From a virus: a DNA stretch of 56,888 nucleotides. Positions 8,912 through 18,600 of this stretch are shown here, one piece after another; the first letter of the stretch is position 1; each line of letters starts with the position of its first letter. Made by a program: the position numbers and the translations under genes. The stretch is from positions 1 to 56,888 of IMG/VR virus record IMGVR_UViG_3300023292_000011; one strand, 5' to 3'. Below the pieces are notes generated by a model that saw only the letters and a program-made list of their open reading frames with translations, was not told the DNA's origin and made no database searches.

Positions 8912-9400
8912 ATGGATAACATGAATAAAACTTTTTCTATCACTGGCGCTACTCTTGACACTCACGCTTTTGGTCTTTTTATAGCTTGTGGGTACACTCC
9001 TTCACAGGTTAATGTTCTTATGCCTGGAGCTGCAAAAACAGCTGTTATGGCTTTGATTCCTACAGATGGAACTACTGCTATTTCTGAAATGTCTATCATT
9101 TTAGCTGCTGCGGTAGCAACTAATGTAGAAAGATATCTTGGCGCAAAATCTATTGCTGCCAGTACGGATCATCCTGCTTATTTCAAACAGGTTGCTGGTG
9201 TAACAAGATTTTATAATTCAGTAGGAACAATCCTTAATGCTAATTATATTCATTGTGTTGTTGATGCTGAAGGCAATGAAATTGCTTATAGTTCAACTAA
9301 TCCTTCATTTCCAAAAGAAGGCAGAATTTCGAAGGGTGTTCTCATTGGAACTGGTCTTTTTGAAGATGGTATTGTAACTGTAATAACACTTCTACCATAG
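8912..9400 (+). CDS. Probable head-associated protein after the capsid gene
   Basis: 162 residues, GGAGG RBS, 12 bp after the capsid gene and before a terminator. Small residues and beta-type periodicity (FSITGATLDTHAFGLFIACG). No recognised motif. By position it may be a decoration or capsid-stabilising protein. Confidence 0.6.
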   Translation: MDNMNKTFSITGATLDTHAFGLFIACGYTPSQVNVLMPGAAKTAVMALIPTDGTTAISEMSIILAAAVATNVERYLGAKSIAASTDHPAYFKQVAGVTRFYNSVGTILNANYIHCVVDAEGNEIAYSSTNPSFPKEGRISKGVLIGTGLFEDGIVTVITLLP

Positions 9401-9417
9401 TAGAGGTTACAAATAAC

Positions 9418-9456
9418 AAAGAGGTTGAGTGCTGCTTCGGCAGCCCTCCCCTCTTT
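9418..9456 (+). terminator. Intrinsic terminator after the capsid genes
   Basis: AAAGAGG...CCTCTTT outer stem with inner GCTGC-TTCG-GCAGC, a very stable UUCG tetraloop, and TTTT at the end. Placed after the capsid pair, it would lower expression of the tail genes relative to capsid, as in many phages. Confidence 0.8.
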
Positions 9457-9497
9457 TCATTTAAAACAAATATATAAAAATAATGGAGGGCTCCAAA

Positions 9498-10016
9498 ATG
9501 GTATTTAAGAAAAAAGAAGTTAAAAGCGGTGGATTAGATAGCGTATTTGAAAAAGCTGTAGAACCTGAAGAAGTGAAAAGAGCACTTAATAAAGATGATA
9601 TTAAAGCTGCACTTGATGAAGTTATTAGAAATGCTGTTGTAGATGAAGCAGGCATCAAAGCAAAGTCTAAGAGAAAAAAAGAAAATATGAAAAAACTTAT
9701 TGTAGTTCTTGGTCCTGCTCCTAATGATAGATTTGAAAATCCAAAAGTTGGTTCTGTAAATGGACTCAAATATGAAGTATATCGTGGTGTTAAAACAGAA
9801 CTTCATAGAATAGTAGTTAGACACATAGAAGATCATTTTATTACTTCGTGGGTGCAAATAGAAAATGCTGACGGCATCGTAGCAAAGCTTTGTCCAAGAA
9901 AAGTATATGAACAGATAGAAATACTTAACCCTGAAACTGTTGATCTTAAGCGTAAAGCTGAACTTATTGAAAAGAAAACAAGAGAAGTTTCAGAAACAAT
10001 GAAGGATTATAAATAA
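9498..10016 (+). CDS. Unknown virion-region protein
   Basis: 172 residues. ATG 9498 is preferred because GGAGG lies 8 nt upstream; the ATG at 9483 sits on top of that RBS. Very Lys/Glu-rich. The first 65 residues look helical (KRALNKDDIKAALDEVIRN). A compact middle follows (YRGVKTELHRIVVRHIEDHFI). Lies between capsid and connector genes. Possibly a head-tail joining or head-completion protein, but nothing diagnostic is visible. Confidence 0.65.
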   Translation: MVFKKKEVKSGGLDSVFEKAVEPEEVKRALNKDDIKAALDEVIRNAVVDEAGIKAKSKRKKENMKKLIVVLGPAPNDRFENPKVGSVNGLKYEVYRGVKTELHRIVVRHIEDHFITSWVQIENADGIVAKLCPRKVYEQIEILNPETVDLKRKAELIEKKTREVSETMKDYK

Positions 10017-10017
10017 A

Positions 10018-11628
10018 ATGTATAGAACTTTTAGAGAATTTGGCGGTATGATCCCTGTAAAAGACGGTTATACAAGTTTTGGATATGCTGATAATGCAGA
10101 AAATATAGACCTTAGAAGTGGTATAATAAAGTCTGTTAAGTCTCCATTGCAAATAGCAACTGGATATTCAACTACTGCCGATTCTCTATTTAAGTTCAAC
10201 GATCAGTGGATTGCTGATAACGAATATCATATAGATTGGCTTAGAGACAATATTAATCTTCATATATACACTGATAAAGCATCATCTGGAAAACTTCAAT
10301 TACAGATAGGTGCTTTATCAGATGTATTGGGATTAGATCAACCTGCTAACCCTACTACAAGTACCGCTGTTGGAACTGTATCAGGAGCATATTCTTATGT
10401 TGTTGTATGGGAAAGAGAGATGGGAGACTACACAGATGTGTCACAACCTAATCAAACTCCTGTTACATTAGAACTTGCTTCACAACAAACAACTATAAAT
10501 AGACCTGCATTGCCAACGAGTGCTTATGTGGTAAACTGGAAAATATATAGAACTGCTAACCTTGGAAGTAATTATTATCTTCTTGCCACTGTGCCTGTAG
10601 GAACAACAACTTATCTTGATGATGGCACTATTACAGATGATAATTTGATTATAACAGCAAACTTACTTCCTTCATATTACACTTCTACAAGAGTGAATGA
10701 ACTTGGAATAGATATATTTTGGCAACCACCTATTGAAGATTTAGATGGTATTGCAGGTCCTATGAATGGAAGTCTGTATGCTTGGAAAGATGATAAAATA
10801 CTAATATCAGAACCAGGATATCCTCAAGCATGGCCTTCTCAATATGTTGTGTCTGTTGGCGCAAAAGTAAAAAGAATAATTGTATCAGAATTATATGCAA
10901 CTGTGTTACTTGAAAACGGTTCAGCAAGATTAGACTTCACAGAACCTGAAATAGCACTACCAAATAGAACAACAGGTAATGAGGGCAATGTAAATCCAAG
11001 AGCAGCAGTATTAACTCCAATAGGAACTATGTACCTTGCAGATAGCGGCATTGCTCTTGATAATGGTTCTACAAATGAAATAATATCCAATGATGGTTTT
11101 GATGAAAAATGGTTTAAAGAAAATGTTGATAACAATTCAGCATCTATGAACTTTATGGATGATTACTTATATATATTTCATTCAACCAAAACTATCTTAA
11201 TTGATAACTCAGTAGTTAAAAAAAATAAAATAACAATGCTTGATATAATCGTACAAGGTTCTTATCAAGATCATGTTACTGGCGATCTGTATGTTTTATC
11301 AAATGGAACTGTTTACAAACTATATGGTTCTACTGAAATAACAGAGACTTCAACATGGAAATGGAAGAGTGGAAAGATAATATCTCCTGGCGGTAATAGA
11401 ATATGGGATCCAAACATTGATGTAAAAGGTTCTGGAACTATCATAGGGAGACTATTTTTTGATGGCGTACAAGTAGGAACTGACTTTACATTTGATTGGT
11501 CTACTGAGTTTGGTAGATACTTGCAATGCCCTGACGGTACAGATGGTAGAGAATTTCAGTTTGAACTTGAAGGTTCATTAAATGCTGAAGTTTCTAATAT
11601 AAGATTCGAGGTTGCAGGGTGGCAATAG
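10018..11628 (+). CDS. Tail/connector structural protein (nozzle- or stabilisation-protein-like)
   Basis: 536 residues with no export signal. Begins MYRTFREFGGMIPVKDGY...AENIDLRSGIIKS, the layout of podovirus connector/nozzle proteins in which an early 'N-x-x-L/D-x-R-x-G' strand region precedes a beta-propeller. A beta-sandwich insertion (GAYSYVVVWEREMGDYTDVSQPN, ~120-160) resembles fibronectin-type folds. A Trp-rich C-terminus ends AGWQ. It probably extends the portal into the short tail tube. Assignment by architecture and position. Confidence 0.55.
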   Translation: MYRTFREFGGMIPVKDGYTSFGYADNAENIDLRSGIIKSVKSPLQIATGYSTTADSLFKFNDQWIADNEYHIDWLRDNINLHIYTDKASSGKLQLQIGALSDVLGLDQPANPTTSTAVGTVSGAYSYVVVWEREMGDYTDVSQPNQTPVTLELASQQTTINRPALPTSAYVVNWKIYRTANLGSNYYLLATVPVGTTTYLDDGTITDDNLIITANLLPSYYTSTRVNELGIDIFWQPPIEDLDGIAGPMNGSLYAWKDDKILISEPGYPQAWPSQYVVSVGAKVKRIIVSELYATVLLENGSARLDFTEPEIALPNRTTGNEGNVNPRAAVLTPIGTMYLADSGIALDNGSTNEIISNDGFDEKWFKENVDNNSASMNFMDDYLYIFHSTKTILIDNSVVKKNKITMLDIIVQGSYQDHVTGDLYVLSNGTVYKLYGSTEITETSTWKWKSGKIISPGGNRIWDPNIDVKGSGTIIGRLFFDGVQVGTDFTFDWSTEFGRYLQCPDGTDGREFQFELEGSLNAEVSNIRFEVAGWQ

Positions 11629-12056
11629 GAGAAACAATAAATAGGAATATAAACACTTCTCTTAGAATATTAACGAGAAGACTTGAAATATTAGAGGGTA
11701 AACTTGCTTCACCTCAGTTTGGTGGTAAATCTCTTAGAAACATAGGAGCAAACGCCAACACTAAAAGAGCATTAAGGAATAATGAAGAAGAAGCATTAAA
11801 CTTTAAAACATATAAAGTTGTATCTGCTGATTACACAATACTTTCAGATGATAGTTATATAGAGTGTACAAGTCCAATAAATATAACTCTATTGGCTTCA
11901 ACATTAATGGAGAGACAAGAACTTAATATTTTAAATACCTCATTAGGTAATGTAACTATAATTGGAACAGTAAACGCAAGTACAGATAACAAAGTATATA
12001 GAAATAATAATGTAAAATTATTTGCATCACCGAGTTCTGGATGGAGAGCAGTATAA
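11619..12056 (+). CDS. Small fibre-like virion protein
   Basis: GTG start overlapping the preceding gene by 10 bp. 145 residues: an N-terminal helix with heptad character (residues ~3-30, likely trimeric coiled coil), then a Gly/Asn linker, then a beta-rich C-terminal half (ITLLASTLMERQELNILNTSLGNVTI). This resembles a short fibre or its adaptor. Stop overlaps the next start (TAATG), so translation is coupled. Confidence 0.55.
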   Translation: MAIGETINRNINTSLRILTRRLEILEGKLASPQFGGKSLRNIGANANTKRALRNNEEEALNFKTYKVVSADYTILSDDSYIECTSPINITLLASTLMERQELNILNTSLGNVTIIGTVNASTDNKVYRNNNVKLFASPSSGWRAV

Positions 12057-13609
12057 TGAAAAAACTATTTTTACTTTTATTAGTAATATCACTTTTTGCA
12101 ACACCGATACAAGCATCTTATATAAACAGATTTATACTTCAAGATGAAAGTGAAAACCTTGTAGGTGTAACAAGTAATGCTCTTGATGTGAATATAGCAG
12201 GATCAACAGGAACATCAGATGTCACTATTGTTGATTCACTTGGAAATGCAATAGATTCTCAGCCTGATGCAGATGGTGATTATCATCTCGGAGTAGCTTT
12301 AATTCAATCGATCATTTCTTCAACTAATAATTATACAGATACAAACCTTGCAAGCGGAGCAACCTTTACGGGCACAGCAGATGAAACATTTGGAATTAAT
12401 GGAATCCAGGTTTATCACTTTGCAGATCGTGATTGTATAATTTATATAGACCAGAGTTTAGATGCCACAAATTGGGATATATGCGATACTTTTGAATGTT
12501 TAGCTAATAATGCTTGCAGTAGAACTTTTGCAAGCGTAGCTCCTTATTATAGAGCTAGAGTAACTAATACTGACTTATCAGCAACAACGGCTTTAAGATT
12601 TGCAACAGGCATGGCACCTGTTATATCTACACTCCCAAGATCTTTGACAGACGATGACAGAGTAAAGGTAGAATCAACCATAACAGGTAAAATAAATTCA
12701 GACAGGCACGCTTGGATTTCTCCAACAAACACATTGAATGTAAATGAAAATTCTGGAATAGTAGGCACAAACTTTGATGGAACTTTGAAAGATCCTAATT
12801 TTTGGACTGAAACAGTAACAGGTTCAGGTGCCGTAACACAAACAGGAGAAATTAAACTTACAACCGGAGTAACTGCGAATTCAACAGCTAAATATAATTC
12901 TGTCAGAAGTGGTAGATTTGTTGTAGGTTCCGCTTTAATTTTCACAGGTGCTTATAAATTTAATGATGCCCTGGTCGCTGACAACATTAGAAGATGTGGA
13001 GCCTATGATGTAGATGAAGGCTTTTTCTTTGAATTAGATGGTTTAACCCTCAATGTAGGTTCAAGAAAAGTTACAGTAGACACATTAATTAGCAGTGGTG
13101 ATTTCAATGGTATATATGGACCAAATTTTATTATAGATCCTGCTGTTTATTATAAACTTGATATTGAGTGGACTCCAATAGGTGCATTTTATTATATAAA
13201 TAATAAGCTTTTACATAAATCTGTCGGTGGTCATTTGACAAAAAGATTAACTCAGCCAATAACTTTTGAAAACATTAACAGTAATGGAAACATAATAGAT
13301 GTAACTTTTGACTGTTTAGGTGTTGTTATATCTAGGGAAGGAAAACTTAGAACGGCATCAACATATAAATATATCAGCGGAGCAGCAAACACTCTTTGTA
13401 AGGTTGGGGCAGGAGATTTACATTCAATTAATGTTACTAACAATTCAGGAAGTGTAACCGTTTATGATGGCACAAGCGCAGCAGGAATAATAATAACAAC
13501 CATAGATTCATTGAAAGTTCAAGGTAGTTTTCTGTTTGATGCTCCTTTTAGCACAGGATTATTTATTGTGACAACGGGATCTGCAATAATAACTGTAACT
13601 TATGAATAA
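12056..13609 (+). CDS. Large secreted-type virion/adhesin-like protein
   Basis: 517 residues from ATG 12056. The upstream in-frame ATG at 12041 would destroy the signal peptide start. Signal peptide: MKKLFLLLLVISLFATPIQA, predicted cut before SY. The mature protein is beta-rich with two Trp/Tyr-containing domains (~170-400), including a lectin- or concanavalin-like stretch (AVYYKLDIEWTPIGAFYYINNKLL). Probable receptor-binding or tail-surface protein. Why a virion protein would carry an export signal is discussed in the findings. Confidence 0.6.
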   Translation: MKKLFLLLLVISLFATPIQASYINRFILQDESENLVGVTSNALDVNIAGSTGTSDVTIVDSLGNAIDSQPDADGDYHLGVALIQSIISSTNNYTDTNLASGATFTGTADETFGINGIQVYHFADRDCIIYIDQSLDATNWDICDTFECLANNACSRTFASVAPYYRARVTNTDLSATTALRFATGMAPVISTLPRSLTDDDRVKVESTITGKINSDRHAWISPTNTLNVNENSGIVGTNFDGTLKDPNFWTETVTGSGAVTQTGEIKLTTGVTANSTAKYNSVRSGRFVVGSALIFTGAYKFNDALVADNIRRCGAYDVDEGFFFELDGLTLNVGSRKVTVDTLISSGDFNGIYGPNFIIDPAVYYKLDIEWTPIGAFYYINNKLLHKSVGGHLTKRLTQPITFENINSNGNIIDVTFDCLGVVISREGKLRTASTYKYISGAANTLCKVGAGDLHSINVTNNSGSVTVYDGTSAAGIIITTIDSLKVQGSFLFDAPFSTGLFIVTTGSAIITVTYE

Positions 13610-13661
13610 TATTTAAAATAATCACAAATAAATACCAACGAAGAAATGAAAGGAGCTTAAT

Positions 13662-14471
13662 ATGTCAGTATTGGGAATAATAAGTATGGGAATAGATGCT
13701 GTTAATGCTTGGAACGCAGGAAAAGATGCAAGAAAAATGGCAGGAGCATCCGCTGATGCCGCTATTACATCACAAGCAATGGCGGATCTTCAATATAGCA
13801 CTACAAAAGAATTATGGACTAACTATAAAAAGAATATTGAACCTGTAGATAATTATTTAGTTCAAAAGAAAAAAGAACTTGTAGAAGCAGGATTTGAAGC
13901 AAAAGATACAACATTTAAACCTGACTATCCAGATGATCTTCCAGGACTCAGAGAACAAGAGGAAGCTATTAACAAAGGTTATGACTCTACACTTGCTAAT
14001 CTCAGAAGAGATATGGCTACAAGGAATCAGTATGAACCTACATCTTCTGCACTTGGAAAGTCTCTTGAATCTTCAGCAGGATTTAGAAGAGCATCGGATA
14101 TAGGGCAAGCAAGAAAAGATGATATCAACAAACAAGCTCTTTGGGATATAGAAAGACAAGATAAAGAAATTCAGAATGTATCTAACTGGTTACAGCTTAT
14201 GCAAGGCATACCTTCATCTGGTCAATCTGCTCCTGTATCTGCTATAAGTTCTGCATCGAACAGTTTGAACAGTAGATCTAATTCATTAAGAAATGCTGCT
14301 AACACCGCTCAAAGTAATGCTAATAGTTCTTTTGAAGGTATAGGCAGTTTTCTCAGTAACATGACTCGGAAAAATTCGGGATCATCAAGTTCATCAGGAT
14401 CTTCAGATTTTGATTTTGGTGCTTATAATAATTTTGACTCAAGTCTTGGTACAAGAAATATTTCTTATTAA
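13662..14471 (+). CDS. Internal virion protein (probable ejection protein 1)
   Basis: 269 residues. The N-terminus (GIISMGIDAVNAWNAGKDARKMA) is an amphipathic helix with small residues, the middle is helical and charged, and the C-terminus is a long Ser/Asn/Gly-rich tail (SGSSSSSGSSDFDFG). Together with the next two genes and the 3000-residue protein this matches the cluster of internal proteins that podoviruses eject ahead of DNA. RBS AAAGGAG. Confidence 0.55.
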   Translation: MSVLGIISMGIDAVNAWNAGKDARKMAGASADAAITSQAMADLQYSTTKELWTNYKKNIEPVDNYLVQKKKELVEAGFEAKDTTFKPDYPDDLPGLREQEEAINKGYDSTLANLRRDMATRNQYEPTSSALGKSLESSAGFRRASDIGQARKDDINKQALWDIERQDKEIQNVSNWLQLMQGIPSSGQSAPVSAISSASNSLNSRSNSLRNAANTAQSNANSSFEGIGSFLSNMTRKNSGSSSSSGSSDFDFGAYNNFDSSLGTRNISY

Positions 14472-14481
14472 GGAGTTTGAT

Positions 14482-15489
14482 ATGAGTTTTGCAAAAGGGC
14501 TTGCAGGTATTGCAAGAGGATATATGAACGCTGAAAATCAGCGCATGACAGAAGATAGAAAAAGAAAACAATTTGAATCTGATAGAGCTTATAACGAAGA
14601 AAAATATCAAGGCAGATTAGCAGATCAGAGACGATACAATGAAGAAAAACAAAAAGAAGATCGCACTTATAGAGAAGGTCAGCAACAGTCACAAAGAAAA
14701 TATCAAGAAGGTAAAACTAAAAGTTCAAGAGAATATGAACAAGAAAAGTTTGAACGAAAAGTATTAATCGATGTTGCAACTAAATTACCTCAAGTGTATA
14801 AAGATGCTTTTAATCAAACTGGAAGTTATGAAGCTGCTCAAAAAGAAGTAGATAATGTTGTTGCCATGTATAAAAAAAATGGTGTTAATGTTCCTGAAAG
14901 TGACTTTTCACAATTTCAGAGTGACGGTAAAGTATATATGAACACTCCAAAAGGTAGACTTTCATTTATTCCAAAAGAAGTTATTGAAAAAGGAATGAAT
15001 GAAGATATAGACAAATTGTTTACAAAAGAAGTTGCTTCTACTGTAGAGGGTGCAATGAGTTCTGTCATGGGTATAGATCCAAGCACAAGTAAAGCAACAG
15101 GCAGTATGCTTTCAAATGTAGATAGACCTCAAACTAAACTTGACGGTTACCAAAAGACTCTTAAATATGAGGGTTCTGGTACAGAGGGTATGCCTAAAAG
15201 CACAAGAGAAAAGATCAATGATGTTAAGCTTCAAATTGAAGAATTAAGATTATCCAAAGCTAAAGGTGAACTTAGTCAAGTCGTTGAAAACAGAATGATT
15301 GAAATATCTAAAAGATTGAATGTACTCTACAAAAGGATGATTGATCTCAAAGAAGGTTCTCCTGGTAACATAAAAATTCAAGAAGAAATAGAAGGTTTAA
15401 AAGCTGAACTTGAAAATATATCAGCAGGATCTTCAGAAAAAACTCCTGTTGTAGGAACTTTAGCAGGGGGAGTAAAAAACTTCCTATGA
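14482..15489 (+). CDS. Internal virion protein (probable ejection protein 2)
   Basis: 335 residues from ATG 14482, with AAGGAG 7 nt upstream (an earlier in-frame ATG overlaps the previous gene). Residues ~20-90 are a continuous charged coiled coil with Gln/Arg/Glu repeats (RYNEEKQKEDRTYREGQQQ). The end is KTPVVGTLAGGVKNFL; the PxxGTLxG motif recurs in two other late proteins. Likely an internal or injected component. Confidence 0.55.
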   Translation: MSFAKGLAGIARGYMNAENQRMTEDRKRKQFESDRAYNEEKYQGRLADQRRYNEEKQKEDRTYREGQQQSQRKYQEGKTKSSREYEQEKFERKVLIDVATKLPQVYKDAFNQTGSYEAAQKEVDNVVAMYKKNGVNVPESDFSQFQSDGKVYMNTPKGRLSFIPKEVIEKGMNEDIDKLFTKEVASTVEGAMSSVMGIDPSTSKATGSMLSNVDRPQTKLDGYQKTLKYEGSGTEGMPKSTREKINDVKLQIEELRLSKAKGELSQVVENRMIEISKRLNVLYKRMIDLKEGSPGNIKIQEEIEGLKAELENISAGSSEKTPVVGTLAGGVKNFL

Positions 15490-15611
15490 GTGGTTCTAAC
15501 GCCCCTATATCAAGACAACCGTCGACAGGAACGCTTGATGGTGGTAGAATTGAAACAACACCTTCTACTTCTGAACAGCAAAGTAAAAGAAGAAAATCTT
15601 TCTTTCAATAA
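15486..15611 (+). CDS. 41-residue late protein with GTLDGG motif
   Basis: Starts in an ATGA overlap with the preceding stop. 41 residues, Ser/Thr/Arg-rich and disordered (MSGSNAPISRQPSTGTLDGG, ending KRRKSFFQ). Shares PxxGTL[A/D]G with the end of the previous gene and with the gene at 29999. Too short for a fold. Perhaps a tether or cargo peptide. Confidence 0.5.
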   Translation: MSGSNAPISRQPSTGTLDGGRIETTPSTSEQQSKRRKSFFQ

Positions 15612-15645
15612 TTTTCATTCAATAAAACGGATTAGGACTTAAAAC

Positions 15646-18600
15646 ATGGCTTCATCAAGATATGTATATGATAAATTAATGGCTAATGAACCTGCATTTA
15701 AAGCATTAACAGAACAGGAAAGACAGACTGCTGCTGATGATATAGCAAACCAAAGAACTACACAAGAAGAGTCTCCTGAACCTGTACAGGGTGGTTTAAG
15801 TAGTATTCAAAGAAATCAATCTTTGCCTTCTTTAAGTGAATCTATATCTTTACCAGAGTTATCACAACCTCAACAGCCACAACAACAGCAAGTACAACCT
15901 GATAATGAAACAAACTCTATATTTATGAATGGTCAGAAGACTGTATTTGGCGGTGATGAAACTGCTGTAAAGAATGTTATTGATTACGATGATACAATAG
16001 ACTTTGTGGATAAGTTCAATCCATTAAAAGAGAAAGGTATAGCTCCTGAAAAGGCCGCTGTATCTGCTTTTGCTTATGGAGCAATAAAGAATAAGATACA
16101 GAATGTTTCTCTCAAAAAACTTTTACAGACAGGTAGAGAAACTTTCAAACAGAGACTTAAAACATTAGTTCCAACTGCAACAGATAATGTAGTTGATAAT
16201 ATGACCAACAATGCTTTTAGAAGAGTTGCAAAGGGTGATGTGACATTGAATGATTTTTTTGTAGAAGCAGGACAGACTAACTCTGTAAATGCTCCTACAA
16301 TGGAATCAGTACAAGTAGATGCTTCACAAGGCCCTTCTGCATCAACAGCAAGAGAAGGTAAAGATATTGCTGAGTTCATATATAAGAATGTAAAAGCAGA
16401 TGAAAGTGATAGAAAGTTTGCTTCTAAAAACTATTATGAATACTTGATGTTCCAAGATGAAAACAATCTTATTAATGAAAATGAAAAAGTAAAGCTTGAT
16501 TACATAAATACTAAAATGGATATGTCACTTGATATAGCAGATGATAATGAATATGAAATATCAAAGAAGAGTTTGATGAATGATATATTCAATATTATAC
16601 CTGAGAAGTCTATGCAATCTTTTGAATATCGTGGTGATGTAAGAGAGAGTAAAATTGAACAAGTTTCTGATAATGTTGAAGTTAAGGATGAAGAATCGTT
16701 AGATACTGACCAATATTTTGATGTCAATAATATGGATCAATATGATGATGCTACAATAGCACAAGCAATGTCAGTTCTTGGCAAGAGAGCATCTTCTATA
16801 CTTGGGGATTTTCTTCCTGCTAAAATAGGTTCTACGATAAAAGGTAAAGATGTAAAACTTGAAGATGTTGGAGCGATAGATAAATTTATTGCCCGTAATA
16901 TGAAAGAGGGAGCTACAACAAGAACTCTTACACCTGAAGAAAGAAAGAAAGTAGTTATACCATTACCTTATGTAGATGATATAACTCTTGGAACAGTAGA
17001 AGATGCTGCTGAAAGTCTTGCTTTTTCTTTATCTAATTTACTTGTAACAGGTAGTGCAGCTTTAGTTGGTTCAGCAATAGGAGCAGGAGAAGGTTCTCTT
17101 GTGAGTCCTGGTGTTGGAACTGCTATTGGAGCAGGTCTTGGCCTTGTAGGTGGTATTGCTTCTACTAAGAGACAAATAGAAAATGATTTTCTTAGAGATA
17201 TGAGAGCAAGATTTTTAGAAGCAAATCCTGGTCCTATAACTCCTGAGTTAAAAGAAAAATGGAATAAAACTAAAAAACTTTTAGATAAACACGCTGAGTT
17301 TAGAGGTTGGTGGGAAGCAGGGCCTGAAACAGTTGGAAATCTTTTAACAATGGGAATGTTCAGACTTCCTGTTGGAAAAGCCATAGGAGCGATTCCTGGA
17401 CTTAAAAGTGATACAGCTAAACTTATAGGCAGTGCATTAATAAAAACAAGCTTTGCACAGAGTACAGAATTACTTGGAGAAACAGTAACAGAAGTAAAGC
17501 AATCTGAAGATGATGCAAAACTTGGATTAATAAAGAAGCCTCTTACATATAATGAAGCTTTCAAAAGAGTTGCACCAGGAACTATAATTCAAGGATTACT
17601 TTCAGCAAGCGGCGGTAAGGTTACTACAGAATTAGAATCTAAAATAAAAAAATACTTTCCTAAAAAAGATAAAAATAAAACTAATCAAACTGATAATGAA
17701 AAACTTGACAAACTACAAGCACAAGAAGCTGACAGAGGTGTAGAAGTAGACCTTACTGAACAAACTAAGCCAGAAGTAATAGCAGAAGATATTGATAATC
17801 TTGATGCTTTATTTGCAGAAGCAGAAGCAACATTTGAGCCTGCTGAAACAGAAACTAAACCTGAAGTAGAACCTGTTGTTGACAAAGTGCAACAAAAACC
17901 TGTAATTGAACCTATACAAGAAAAAATACAATCAGAAACAAAAATAGAATCTGTTAAAGAAGATATTAATGTAAAAGAAAAACCTCTTGTTGAAACAGTT
18001 AAAGACAAAGTTGAACCTAAGAAAAAAGAAATTATAAAACCTAATGAAAAACAAATAAAAATTATTAATATATTGAAGAAAACAACATCATTATTTAAAC
18101 AAAATTTTTTATCCTCAACACCAGAAGCTATAAAAAAATATATTGATAGTTTAAAAGATTCATTAATGGTTGGCGAAGAATTAAATATTAAAAATGTTGG
18201 AGTAAATACTGATAAATTAAAAACTTTTATGAGTAATCATATTAAAAAAATTATTAAAAAAACTGGTGTAAGTGATGGCGATATTAATATTATATATAAA
18301 AGACTTACAGATGAAATAAATAAAGCAGGAAATGAACTTGTTCCTATAAAAAATTTATTAGATAATGTTATAAAAAAAGCGTCTAATGAAATAAGAACTG
18401 GAACAGTACAAGAAAACATAAATAGAGAAGCAAGTTTAAGTTTAAAACAAAATAAAAAAAAATTAAAATATTACCAAGGAGAAATTGACGCTAATTTAAA
18501 TAGAACTAAAGAATATAAAAAAGAAATAAAAGAATATAAAAAAAGAAAAGAAAATTATAAAGGGCAATGGGATAGTTCAATAAAATTAAGAGAAAGATTT

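Noticed and set aside
17876-17896. Internal promoter in the giant gene (TTGACA)
   Set aside because: No acceptable -10 at 16-18 bp; the interest lies in identity with 686-706 instead.
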